Of a DNA stretch of 64,000 nucleotides, positions 33,506 through 42,453 are shown piece after piece. The DNA lies in the NCBI RefSeq assembly GCF_001612725.1, contig NZ_BDAZ01000029.1:1-64000 (forward strand), read 5' to 3'. The notes below the pieces were generated by a model, which was given only the letters and a program-made list of their open reading frames with translations, ran no database searches and was not told the DNA's origin. Source of the stretch: Nocardia anaemiae NBRC 100462 (lineage in GTDB: Bacteria > Actinomycetota > Actinomycetes > Mycobacteriales > Mycobacteriaceae). Numbering within the stretch: position 1 is the stretch's first letter; every line of letters begins with the position of its first letter. Made by a program: the position numbers and the translations under genes.

Positions 33506-34102
33506 TTAACCCGAACCGTTGTCCGGGCGGATCAATTGCAGGAACTTGCGCAGCAGCGCGGGCATATCCACTTCGTCCGGCGATAGCAGCCACTGCTGCT
33601 GCAACCCGTCCAAGACCGCGATCAGCAAAACGGCGGCATCTCGATGTGAGACGCCGCGCGGCGGATCGCCGCCCAGGTCGCGCTCCAGGAAGGCCGCCAG
33701 CATTTCCCGAGCCTGCGCGTATCGATCGACGAAGTAGTCGCGCGCCGGATGATCCTGGGTGACGCTCTCGGCCGCGAGCACCGTGAACGACTGCACGATT
33801 CCGGGCCGCTCGGCATTGCGTTCGACCAGCTCGGCCAGGAGTTCCAGGGTTGTTGCCCGGCCCTGTGCGGTGGCGAGCAGGACGTCCAGATCGTTCTGAT
33901 CGCGCAGCGCGAGCACATTCGCCAGCAGCGTCTGCTTATTGGGGAAGTAGTGCAGTACGCCCTGCTGGCTGAGTCCGACCCGCTCCGCGACGATCGCAAT
34001 GGTCGCGCCCTGGTAGCCGCGTTCGGCGAAAACCTCGAGGGCAGCCTCCAGGATCGCTCGACGACGATCCTGGTGACCGGCCCGGCCCTGGGCCCGTCTC
34101 AT
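33506..34102 (-). CDS. TetR-family regulator (upstream of GH3 gene)
   Basis: Start at the ATG at 34102, which overlaps the stop of a leader mini-ORF; a GTG at 34111 is the alternative. 198 residues. The HTH is clear: RRAILEAALEVFAERGYQGA, then VAERVGLSQQGVLHYFPNKQ. The C-terminal part is a ligand domain rich in leucine and alanine. It lies 97 bases upstream of the beta-glucosidase gene on the same strand, so it likely controls that gene, possibly together with itself. Confidence 0.88.
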   Translation of the reverse strand: MRRAQGRAGHQDRRRAILEAALEVFAERGYQGATIAIVAERVGLSQQGVLHYFPNKQTLLANVLALRDQNDLDVLLATAQGRATTLELLAELVERNAERPGIVQSFTVLAAESVTQDHPARDYFVDRYAQAREMLAAFLERDLGGDPPRGVSHRDAAVLLIAVLDGLQQQWLLSPDEVDMPALLRKFLQLIRPDNGSG

Positions 34103-34125
34103 GCGGTGCACTCTGCTGCGTCCAT
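34099..34125 (-). CDS. Leaderless mini-ORF (8 aa) overlapping the TetR start
   Basis: TAGTCT at 34133-34138 ends seven bases before an ATG that opens MDAAECTA and stops. Its TGA overlaps the TetR ATG (ATGA). No ribosome-binding site is seen for TetR, so translation may be coupled through this leader. A similar arrangement occurs at 50115-50195. Confidence 0.35.
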   Translation of the reverse strand: MDAAECTA

Positions 34126-34183
34126 TGTTCGCAGACTAGCGAATCGCCATTGACAGCGGCGGTTTCGGCGTGTCTACGGCCTC

Positions 34184-35086
34184 TCACCGCAGCGTGGCGA
34201 CGACCTGCTGCGCGATGTTCTGCTCACCGAAGGTGTTGGGGTGCAGGGGAACGAACGACGGCGTCGATAGCGATGGAATCAGGCCGTTGATCCACTGCTG
34301 GTCGGGTGCGGCGCACATATCGTGTCCCATGCTGGACGTCGCCGTGTCGACGAAGATCGCGCCGTGGGCGGCGGAGACGTCGCGCAGCAGCGTATTGAGG
34401 TTGACCAGCACGTCTTGGAGGTAGTCGGCGTCGCGCGGCCAAGCGGGCTGTTGCCCCGGGCAGGCGCCCGCGCGCGAGGCGGTCGGGTATCCGACGATCA
34501 CGATCGTGGCTTCGGGCGCGCGCGAGCGGATCGCATCGATCGCGTCCCCGTAGACCGGTGCCAGGGCCGTGGTCCGTTCCGCGAAGGTGTCGACGCCGTT
34601 CGCCGTGAAGGTGTCCGCGCACGACGTGCCATAGGGCTCGGGCAGGGCATTTCCGCACAGCAGGGCCTGCTTCGCCAGGCCGATGTCGTTGCCGCCCATG
34701 GTCATTGTGACCAAGGTGGTGTCCGGTGTCAGCGCATCGAACTGCGGTGCGGCGGTTCCGGAGACGATGCCGCGCTGTGGGCTGGTGAGATCGTCCAATG
34801 TGGCCCCGCCACAGGTGACGTCCTTGAACGTCGCGACGCCGAGCTCCTGCGCGACCAGTGCCGGATAGTTGACCGCGGACCGTGAACAGGTGGCGAGCTC
34901 GGCTTGCGGAAATACACCCGCGCCCGCGGCGAAGGAATCACCGAGAGCCACATAATGGGTGCCCTCGGCCGGTTCGGCGCTCGCTTGCCCGGTGATAGCG
35001 GCGCTCGCCGCGACTGTCATCGCCGCCGCGGCGACCGCCGGTCTCATTTTTCCGAAGAGCTGGTTCCAGCAGCCGAAAACTTGCAT
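34184..35086 (-). CDS. Secreted SGNH/GDSL-family esterase
   Basis: I chose the ATG at 35086, with AAGGAG upstream; 300 residues. A signal peptide of about 37 residues ends at ITGQASA. The mature protein has the SGNH blocks: block I YVALGDSFAAGAG (nucleophile Ser), block III TMGGNDIGLA, and block V PLHPNTFG with the catalytic His. Six cysteines suggest disulfides, as in Streptomyces extracellular SGNH lipases and Rv0518-type esterases. It is probably an exported lipase/esterase. Confidence 0.9.
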   Translation of the reverse strand: MQVFGCWNQLFGKMRPAVAAAAMTVAASAAITGQASAEPAEGTHYVALGDSFAAGAGVFPQAELATCSRSAVNYPALVAQELGVATFKDVTCGGATLDDLTSPQRGIVSGTAAPQFDALTPDTTLVTMTMGGNDIGLAKQALLCGNALPEPYGTSCADTFTANGVDTFAERTTALAPVYGDAIDAIRSRAPEATIVIVGYPTASRAGACPGQQPAWPRDADYLQDVLVNLNTLLRDVSAAHGAIFVDTATSSMGHDMCAAPDQQWINGLIPSLSTPSFVPLHPNTFGEQNIAQQVVATLR

Positions 35087-35680
35087 TGTTTCTCCTTGTG
35101 AACCCAGGACCGGACTAATTCGGAACTGAACTCCCAGGAGTAACTCGCACAGGCGGGATCGAACCTGGACATCCGACCGATCCGGGCAGAGTCTAGCCGC
35201 GATTCGCCAATTCCGAATAACTTTCGGTTTTCCTTGGCATTTTCTGCGCGCTGCGGCCCCGACCGCACGCTGCGGCGTCGGCGCGCGTTGGGGGATAGCG
35301 CATTTCGCAACACAGTCAGCGACCAGGCTTTGTTTCAGATTCATACCTCTGGATGGGGTACTGTTGCGTTCCTCACTATTTTGCTTCTACCTGCGGAAAG
35401 TCAACGATGACGAATCGTCATGGTTGACACCGCCTGCTCGGGATGGCTACGGTCGCCATTGTTCGCGCTGAGTCATCGCCCGCCTCGGCATTCTTGGCAG
35501 CAGGCTGTCCGTATGGTCTGGCCAAATGTTTCGACCGCGGGGAGGCTGTCGTCATTTTCGACTCTGATCGCATTCGCGAAGAAAATCGGCGGACCTTTCT
35601 TTGTGCTCCGAGACAAAATTCTCGCGCCTTTTTCTAGACCGCCGAGACACCACCCGTTCTTTCGACGTTAGGCGCCAGCT
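35087..35680. other. Long intergenic region between SGNH esterase and P450 operon
   Basis: 594 bases without a supportable gene. The main feature is a 25-bp palindrome at 35402-35426, listed separately. The stretch 35345-35400 is relatively AT-rich and could hold a promoter for either side, but no clear -35/-10 pair stood out. Confidence 0.4.
35402..35426. promoter_or_regulatory. 25-bp near-perfect palindrome, operator candidate
   Basis: Arms CAACGATGACG and CGTCATGGTTG pair at 10 of 11 positions around a 3-base centre AAT. It lies between the divergent esterase gene and the P450-WS/DGAT-monooxygenase operon. Length and symmetry suit a TetR- or GntR-type dimer, but no regulator gene is adjacent. 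Confidence 0.5.
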
Positions 35681-37036
35681 TTGTCCGTCTCGATCTCGCC
35701 CGCCAGGACCGTGGATGATCTCCCCGGGCCGAGCCGGTGGCCGTTGCTGGGGAATCTCCCGCAGATGCGGCCCTCGTTGCTGCACCGTCAGTTCGACGAG
35801 TGGTGCGATGAGTACGGCCCGCTCTACCAGTTGAAGATGCCGGGGCGACACATCGTCGTCGTGAGTGATCCCGATCTGAACCGCGAGATCTTCCGGGATC
35901 GCCCCGGTGGCTTCCGGCGGCAGTCGGCGATCGAGTCGGTCATGGCCGAGATGGGTTCGAACGGACTGTTCTCGCTGGAGGGCGAGGCGTGGCGGCTGCG
36001 TCGCAAGCTGGCGATGCCCGCCTTCAATGCCTCGCATCTGCGCAGCTTCCACTCCACCCTGGAGACGATCACCGGACGGCTGCAACGGCGTTGGGAACGG
36101 CAGTCGCCCAAGGATATTCGCGCCGATCTGACTCGCTATACGGTGGACGTCACCGCTAAGCTGACCTTCGACTACGACATCAACACCATCGAACAGTCCG
36201 GCGACATCATCCAGCGGCACCTGGAGCTGATCTTCCCGCTCATCAACCGGCGGATCAACAGCCCGCTCCCGTACTGGCGCTACCTCAAACTTCCGGACGA
36301 CCGAGCGCTGGAGCGCGCGCTCGCCGCGCTGCGCACCGATCTCAACGGCGTGATCAGCCGGGCCCGCGCGAATCTGCCTGCGGCGCCGACCAATTTCATC
36401 GAGGCCTTCCTGTTGGCGCAGGACGGCAGCGCCTCCTTCACCGATGACCAACTGTTCGCCGAGGCGCTGACCATCCTCATCGCCGGTCAGGACACCACCA
36501 GCAATGCCATGGCCTGGCTGCTCTACCACCTCGCTGGCAATCCCGCTGTGCAGGAACGGATTCGCGACGAGGTCGCCGAGATCCCCTCGGCGCTGGACCG
36601 GCAGCCGTATCTGGAAGCCGTTGTCGCCGAATCGATGCGGCTGCGGCCGACGACACCGATCGTCGGACTCGAGGCCGCCGTCGATACCACGATCGATGGT
36701 GTGCATATCCCGGCGGGCACCTGGGTGATCGTCAACGTGCAGCATGCGAGCCTGCAGGAGACCAACTTCGAGGACGCGCTGCGCTTCGACCCGGATCGCT
36801 GGTTGCGCAACGGGCACGGCACCCATCGGCCCGAGGTCTCCACGCCATTCGGGGCAGGTCCGCGGTTCTGTCCTGGGCGCGGGTTGGCGATGTTGGAGAT
36901 CAAGAATGTGACCGGCATGGTCTGCCGCGACTTCGAGGTGCGTCTGCCCGCGGGTGCGCGGGCGCCGAAAGATCGCTTCCACTTCGCCGTCATCCCCATC
37001 GATCTCGATCTCGAACTGAGCCGACGGCCCGCCTGA
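35681..37036 (+). CDS. Cytochrome P450, possibly fatty-acid/lipid hydroxylase
   Basis: All canonical motifs are present: I-helix LIAGQDTTSN, K-helix ESMRLRP (ExxR), and heme loop FGAGPRFCPGRGLA (Cys near 397). The opening DDLPGPSRWPLLGNLPQ resembles CYP102/CYP4-like long-chain P450s. About 451 residues if the TTG at 35681 is used. A GTG at 35711, with AGGA just upstream, is an equally plausible start. It is followed after 21 bases by a wax-ester synthase/DGAT gene and then a Baeyer-Villiger-type monooxygenase, so lipid modification is likely. Confidence 0.92.
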   Translation: MSVSISPARTVDDLPGPSRWPLLGNLPQMRPSLLHRQFDEWCDEYGPLYQLKMPGRHIVVVSDPDLNREIFRDRPGGFRRQSAIESVMAEMGSNGLFSLEGEAWRLRRKLAMPAFNASHLRSFHSTLETITGRLQRRWERQSPKDIRADLTRYTVDVTAKLTFDYDINTIEQSGDIIQRHLELIFPLINRRINSPLPYWRYLKLPDDRALERALAALRTDLNGVISRARANLPAAPTNFIEAFLLAQDGSASFTDDQLFAEALTILIAGQDTTSNAMAWLLYHLAGNPAVQERIRDEVAEIPSALDRQPYLEAVVAESMRLRPTTPIVGLEAAVDTTIDGVHIPAGTWVIVNVQHASLQETNFEDALRFDPDRWLRNGHGTHRPEVSTPFGAGPRFCPGRGLAMLEIKNVTGMVCRDFEVRLPAGARAPKDRFHFAVIPIDLDLELSRRPA

Positions 37037-37057
37037 CCCACCAATCCAAGGATGTAG

Positions 37058-38458
37058 ATGTCATTGCATCGATTGACCGCGACCGACGGTGTCTGGCTGT
37101 CGCTCGAATCCGCCGATATGCCGATGCATATCGCCTTCCTGCTGGAATTCACCGCGCCCGAGGGCGGTGCGGCTCAGTTCCTCCGGCAGTGGCGAGCCGG
37201 ACTGGACGCACCGGCGAGCCTGCCGCAACCGTGGAACTTCCGACCGCTGAAGTTCCCACCGCCGGGTGTCGCGGCGCTGGTGCGTGAGGTCGACGATATC
37301 GACCTCAGCGAGCACATCCGGGAGTGGACGCTGCCGGAGCCGGGCAGCCAGGACCAGCTGACCGAGCTCGTGGCGTCGATCCACCAGAAGCAGCTCGATA
37401 TGAGCCGTCCGCCATGGGAATTGCACGTCATCGAGGGGCTCGCGCAGGACCGTTTCGCACTTCTGCTCAAGGTGCATCACAGCCTCCTCGACGGTGCGTC
37501 CGCCATGCGGTTGTTCACCGATACGTTCACCGAGGATGCCGCCGCCCGCGATGTGCCGGACCTGTTCACCGTCCGGCCCGCGGCCGAATCGGGGCAGGCC
37601 GAGAAGGCGAATCCTTTCCGTTCCTTGCTGACCGCATTGACCGGCGTGCTGGCCTTGTTGCGCGGTGTCGGATCCGCCGCCCGCGATGCCTTCCGACTTG
37701 CACGCGGCGATAAGACGATGGCGCAGCAGGCATATCAGCAGCCGGAAACCATTCTCGACGGCACCATTACCGGTGCGCGCGATCTGTCCAGGCGTCGATA
37801 CGATCTCGCGCTGTTCAAGCAATTGGCGAAGGCCGGTGACTGCACGATCAACGACATCGTGCTGTATCTGGTAAGCACGGGGCTGCGCACCTACCTGACC
37901 GATCACGCCACATTGCCCGAAGAGTCGTTGACCGCGGGCGTGCCCACCGATCTGCGTGCGGAGGACGACGCTCGCGCGGGCACCCGCGCTGGCATGATGT
38001 TCACCGCGCTGGCCACCGATATCGCCGATCCGCGCGACCGGCTGAGTGCGGTCAAGTACTACATCCGCGCCGCGAAACAGCATATGGGTGAGATGGCCCC
38101 GAACGAGGTCATCGGCTACGGCCTCGCGGTTACTCTGCCGTGGATCCTCGGGCTCAGCTTCGGCTTCACCAATACCGCGGCCTCGCACCCCATGGGCATC
38201 TCCAATGTGCCAGGACCACGAAACCCGCTGTATTGGAACGGTGCTCGGCTGGAGACGATCTACCCGATCTCGCTGCTCATGCACGGCAATCCACTGAACT
38301 TCACCTGCATCGGCTATTCGGGTGCGCTGCATTTCGGTGTCCTCGGTGTGCGGGACAAGCTGCCGCCGATGTCGTACCTCACCGGAGCCATGGATGTCGC
38401 GCTCGATGAACTCACCGACCTGCTCCTGCCGGGCCGTACACAGCTAGCCGCTGGATGA
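37058..38458 (+). CDS. Wax ester synthase / diacylglycerol acyltransferase (WS/DGAT)
   Basis: 466 residues starting MSLHRLTATDGVWLSLESAD. The catalytic HHxxxDG motif is intact as HHSLLDGAS near residue 138, with the second conserved block around LTAGVPTDLRAEDD and a late SNVPGPRNPLYW (the PLW-like motif). These enzymes esterify acyl-CoA with diacylglycerol or long-chain alcohols for storage lipid in mycobacteria and Nocardia. It lies between the P450 and monooxygenase genes, its stop overlapping the latter's start by four bases, so the hydroxylated product of a neighbour may be the alcohol acceptor. Confidence 0.92.
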   Translation: MSLHRLTATDGVWLSLESADMPMHIAFLLEFTAPEGGAAQFLRQWRAGLDAPASLPQPWNFRPLKFPPPGVAALVREVDDIDLSEHIREWTLPEPGSQDQLTELVASIHQKQLDMSRPPWELHVIEGLAQDRFALLLKVHHSLLDGASAMRLFTDTFTEDAAARDVPDLFTVRPAAESGQAEKANPFRSLLTALTGVLALLRGVGSAARDAFRLARGDKTMAQQAYQQPETILDGTITGARDLSRRRYDLALFKQLAKAGDCTINDIVLYLVSTGLRTYLTDHATLPEESLTAGVPTDLRAEDDARAGTRAGMMFTALATDIADPRDRLSAVKYYIRAAKQHMGEMAPNEVIGYGLAVTLPWILGLSFGFTNTAASHPMGISNVPGPRNPLYWNGARLETIYPISLLMHGNPLNFTCIGYSGALHFGVLGVRDKLPPMSYLTGAMDVALDELTDLLLPGRTQLAAG

Positions 38459-39924
38459 CGTCCATGTCGAATTACGATGTGGCGATTATCGGCTCGGGCT
38501 TCAGCGGGCTCGGCGTCGCGGTCAACCTACGCCGTCTCGGCAATGACAACTTCGTCATCTTGGAACGTGCCGACGCCGTCGGTGGTACCTGGCGCGATAA
38601 CGTCTATCCCGGCTGCGCGGTGGACGTGCCATCGGTGCTGTACTCGTATTCCTTCGCGCCGAACGCGAATTGGACCCGCGTGTACGCCACACAGCCCGAA
38701 TTGCGCGCCTACACCGAGCAGGTCGTCGACACCTTTGATCTGCGGCGGCATGTGCGGCTGAACAGTGATGTGGCCGAGGCGGATTTCGACGACGAGGCCG
38801 AACAGTGGGTGCTGCGGCTGAGCGACGGCAGACTGGTCCGGGCCCGCGCCGTCGTCATGGGCTACTTCTCCCTGCACGCCGAGGCGATTCCGGAAATTCC
38901 GGGTCGCACCGATTTCGCTGGGCCGCAGATGCATTCGAGCAAATGGGACCGATCATTCGAACCCGCGGGCAAGCGGATCGCGGTGGTCGGTGCCGGTGCG
39001 AGCGCGGTGCAGATCGTGCCCGCGCTGGCGAAGTCGGCGGGCGAGCTGATCTCGTTCCAGCGCACTCCGGCCTGGGTGATTCCGCGTCTGGACCGGCCGA
39101 TTCCACCGACGGTCCGCAAGATCCTGCGTGCCGTGCCGCCGATTCGGCTGGCGGCGCGCGGATTCGTCTTCCTGTTCCTGGAGGCCATGCACTTCGCGGA
39201 ATTCCATCCGCGAATGGTTTCGATCTACGAGTGGGTCGTTCGCAAAGTACTGGCCAAGCAGATTCCCGATCCCGAATTGCGGCGCAAACTCACGCCCGAC
39301 TACGCCTTCGGGTGCAAGCGGCCGATGGTCTCCGACGAGTACTACCGCTCGTTCACCCGCCCGAATGTGCGGCTGAGCACCGAGAAGATCACCGAGATCA
39401 CCGCGACCGGCATCCGCACCGCCGATGGTGCGCTGCACGAGGTCGATGCGATCGTCTGGGCCACCGGATTCCACGTCCAGGATTCCATCGCGCACTTCCC
39501 GGACTTTCGCACCGCGACAACCTCGACGCGAAAGAAGTTCCAGCGCGATGGGTTTCGCGCCTATCGCGGCATCGCATTCGCGGGACTGCCGAATCTGTTC
39601 GCGGTCACCGGACCGAATACCGCGCTGCCCCACACCTCGCAGTTCCTCGCCATCGAACCCACCACGAAACTGATCGCCAGGACGATCGAGCATATGCGGG
39701 CCAACGGGATTCGCCGCTACAGCCCGTCCGAGCACGCCGAGCGCGAATGGGTCACGCGCGCACGGAAACTGCTCGGCACCCGGGTGTGGTCGACCGGCGG
39801 TTGCACCAGCTATTTCATCGACGAGGACGGCACCAACACCCTGACCTGGCCGGGCGGCACCTTCAGCGTCCGACTAGATCGCCGTCGCATCCGCCCGCAG
39901 GACTGGGATACCGGAAGGCCGTGA
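38455..39924 (+). CDS. Flavin-containing monooxygenase, Baeyer-Villiger type
   Basis: 489 residues. FAD-binding GSGFSGLG is near the N-terminus, followed by VGGTWRDNVYPGCAVDVPSV, typical of BVMO/FMO proteins such as MymA and EthA. The NADP-binding GAGASAVQ lies near residue 180, and VDAIVWATGFHVQ near 335. A first ATG at 38455 overlaps the WS/DGAT stop; a second at 38464 is possible. The enzyme probably oxidises ketones, aldehydes or S/N groups on lipids. In M. tuberculosis mymA also lies beside WS/DGAT-like genes, so a related envelope-lipid role is a reasonable inference. Confidence 0.92.
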   Translation: MTSMSNYDVAIIGSGFSGLGVAVNLRRLGNDNFVILERADAVGGTWRDNVYPGCAVDVPSVLYSYSFAPNANWTRVYATQPELRAYTEQVVDTFDLRRHVRLNSDVAEADFDDEAEQWVLRLSDGRLVRARAVVMGYFSLHAEAIPEIPGRTDFAGPQMHSSKWDRSFEPAGKRIAVVGAGASAVQIVPALAKSAGELISFQRTPAWVIPRLDRPIPPTVRKILRAVPPIRLAARGFVFLFLEAMHFAEFHPRMVSIYEWVVRKVLAKQIPDPELRRKLTPDYAFGCKRPMVSDEYYRSFTRPNVRLSTEKITEITATGIRTADGALHEVDAIVWATGFHVQDSIAHFPDFRTATTSTRKKFQRDGFRAYRGIAFAGLPNLFAVTGPNTALPHTSQFLAIEPTTKLIARTIEHMRANGIRRYSPSEHAEREWVTRARKLLGTRVWSTGGCTSYFIDEDGTNTLTWPGGTFSVRLDRRRIRPQDWDTGRP

Positions 39925-40383
39925 CACAACGTCTCACAAACCGGCGGTCTCAGCACATCGCACACCCGCGCTCTCGCCATCGGCACGAAATCAACACTGA
40001 GATGTATACGGCCGCAGCAGGACAGGGCCGAGATGATCCGCTTGTCACGTGTTCCATCCTGTGTAGGAAAGCCACAGGCACCGCGAATCAGCGCGGGAAC
40101 GTGGACGAGTGCCGAGCGCCGTGGGAGAGTCGGCGGCGAGGCGAGTGGCGCTGAAACGAAGAAGCCCTGAAGAAGGAGTTGGGGGCAAGGGTGCGGCGGT
40201 TCGCTTGCGGCACAATCGAATCAGGGAGAATGCCTGGCAACTTAAATGTGGTTCATAGCCGGAGGTGTGCTGCACAGAGCGTTGTCGCGAGTCGTGGTTG
40301 CGCACCAACGGTGATGCACGTTACTGTACCCACTCGATGATGGGAACGGGGTAGTTCCTCATTGCCGGGAGGGTTTGGCGAAC
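39925..40383. other. Intergenic region with promoter candidate for the CocE-like gene
   Basis: 459 bases with no supportable gene. A sigma70-like promoter is possible: TTGCGC at 40298-40303, 18 bases, TACTGT at 40322-40327, some 50 bases before the ATG at 40384. Nothing else stood out. Confidence 0.4.
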
Positions 40384-42414
40384 ATGATCCGACGTCGACG
40401 TCCGATTAAGGCAGTGGCTGCCGCGATAGCCACCTTCACCGTGTTTGCCGGAGCCGTTGTCGCGGCCGCGCCGACCCAGGCCACGCTGGGCCTGGATGCG
40501 CAATTCACCGCGACGCACGCAGGGCCGCAACAGTTTCCGAACGTCTATATCGACTGGGACATCCCGATCACCATGAGTGACGGCACGGTGTTGAAGGCGA
40601 ACGTGTACCACCCGGCCGATGCTTCGGGCCGCCCGATCGTCGAGCCGACGCCGACCATCGTGAACCTCACGCCCTATACCAAGCTGGTGGCGAATATCGC
40701 CGACTCCGTGCTCGCCATTCCGGGCCTGGCGGAGCCGCTGATGCAGGCATTGCACGGCTTCGATCTCTCCGCCTACGGCCTGAGTGGAATCAGCGATCTG
40801 GCACAGGCATTGGCGGGTGGCACCGCGCGCACCTTCGCCGTGGATCGCAAACTGGTGCAGAGCGGCTACACCCAGGTCGTGGTGGACGTGCGCGGCACCG
40901 GCTTCTCCGAGGGTATCTGGCAGGTGTTCGGGGACCGCGAGCAGCAGGACGGCGTCGAGGTGGTGGACTGGGCCGCGGCGCAGCCCTGGTCCAATGGCAA
41001 GATCGGCATGAGCGGCATCTCCTACTCGGCCATCAATCAGTTGCAGACCGCGGAGCGCAGACCCGCTGCGCTGCAGGCGATCTTCCCGATCGTGCCGGGC
41101 AGCGATCTGATTCGCGACGTGGCCGCGCCCGGTGGCGCACTCGGCATCGGGTTCATCCCGGAATGGCTGCTCGCCGTCGACGGCTCGAAGCTGATTCCCG
41201 ATGTAGTGTCCATGCTGGCAGGCAAATTCGACTGGACCTGGCTGGCGGACCGCGTCCGCGACCCGTTCACCTTCTTCAATATGATCATCATGGCGCTGGG
41301 CACCCAGAGCATGGATCAGATTCCGCCCGAAATGTATTCGGTGCTCGACGATGGAAGTCCGTTGCGTACGGCCTGGATCGGACATCCCGACCGCATCGAC
41401 GTGCCGACCTTCGTCTACGGCGGCTGGCAGGACATTTTCGCCTACTCCTCGCCGCGGGTCTATAACGCGATCAATGTGCCGGACAGCCAGAAGAAACTGG
41501 TGATGGACAACAACTATCACATCACCACCGGCGCGGGCATGGGTGACGCCGACGGACCGGCGGCCCTGGACGTATTGCAGCGCGCGTGGTTCGACAAGTG
41601 GCTCAAGGGCATCGATAACGGCATCGATGACTACGACCAGGTCACCCTGTGGCAGCAGGGCGGCGGCTGGACCCACACCTCGGCCTTCCCGCGGCCCGAT
41701 ATGGATTACCGCCGTATGTATTTGAACGCGGCGGCCTCCGGCACCGCGCCGGGCAGCGCCTACGACGGCAGCCTCACCGCGCAGCCCGGTGGACCCGCGC
41801 GGGTTACCATCGCGCCCGGCCTGACCACGCTCTGCTCGCGCGACGGTGCGCAGGGTACGGCGGGCATCCTGCCGCTACCGGATATCTGCACCAAGGATTC
41901 GCGGATCGCCGAGACGAACGGTCTGACCTTCACCAGCGCGCCGGTCGCCGTGCCGACGCAGATCTCCGGCCCGATCGCGATACACCTCAATACGGTCCTG
42001 GACGCGACCGACGGCTACTGGACCGTGACATTGAACGATGTTGCGCCGGACGGACGTTCGACCCAATGGACACACGGCCAGCGCACCGCATCCCTGCGCG
42101 CGGTCGACGAGAGCAAGGCCACCCGCTCGGCCAACGGCGACTACACCGACCCCTACCCCTACCTGACCCTGGACACCCGCGAACCGATCGTGCCCGGCCT
42201 GCCGACGGTCATCGATATCGGCATGTTCGCCACCGACGGCGTACTGCAACCGGGGCACCGGCTGCGCGTCGACATCTACGCCGGAAACTTCCCGAGCAGT
42301 CTTCCCTTGCGCCCCTTGCTGAATGAGAGCGGCCTGCGCCCCCAACACATCGAGCTGGACCCGAACCAGCCCAGCTGGCTGAACATTCCGGTCGACGGCA
42401 CCCCTGGCTGGTAG
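40384..42414 (+). CDS. Secreted CocE/NonD-family alpha/beta hydrolase (X-Pro dipeptidyl-peptidase-like)
   Basis: The ATG at 40384 has GGGAGGG ten bases upstream, better placed than the in-frame TTG at 40375. 676 residues. A basic start (MIRRRRPIK) and hydrophobic stretch ending near AAAPTQA form a signal peptide. The S15/CocE hydrolase domain shows DGTVLKANVYHP, VVDVRGTGFSEG, and the nucleophile in GMSGISYSA. The C-terminal jelly-roll (X-Pro-C) runs from about 430 (WTVTLNDVAPDG). Related enzymes cleave esters or X-Pro peptides; the natural substrate here is unknown. Confidence 0.92.
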   Translation: MIRRRRPIKAVAAAIATFTVFAGAVVAAAPTQATLGLDAQFTATHAGPQQFPNVYIDWDIPITMSDGTVLKANVYHPADASGRPIVEPTPTIVNLTPYTKLVANIADSVLAIPGLAEPLMQALHGFDLSAYGLSGISDLAQALAGGTARTFAVDRKLVQSGYTQVVVDVRGTGFSEGIWQVFGDREQQDGVEVVDWAAAQPWSNGKIGMSGISYSAINQLQTAERRPAALQAIFPIVPGSDLIRDVAAPGGALGIGFIPEWLLAVDGSKLIPDVVSMLAGKFDWTWLADRVRDPFTFFNMIIMALGTQSMDQIPPEMYSVLDDGSPLRTAWIGHPDRIDVPTFVYGGWQDIFAYSSPRVYNAINVPDSQKKLVMDNNYHITTGAGMGDADGPAALDVLQRAWFDKWLKGIDNGIDDYDQVTLWQQGGGWTHTSAFPRPDMDYRRMYLNAAASGTAPGSAYDGSLTAQPGGPARVTIAPGLTTLCSRDGAQGTAGILPLPDICTKDSRIAETNGLTFTSAPVAVPTQISGPIAIHLNTVLDATDGYWTVTLNDVAPDGRSTQWTHGQRTASLRAVDESKATRSANGDYTDPYPYLTLDTREPIVPGLPTVIDIGMFATDGVLQPGHRLRVDIYAGNFPSSLPLRPLLNESGLRPQHIELDPNQPSWLNIPVDGTPGW

Positions 42415-42453
42415 CTCCCGTCCGCGCCGTGGTGACGGTAGTCGAATGGTCGC

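Noticed and set aside
35443..35671. Short overlapping plus-strand ORFs upstream of the P450
   Set aside because: They are two frames of the same AT-richer intergenic DNA with no motif, no ribosome-binding site and no codon bias.
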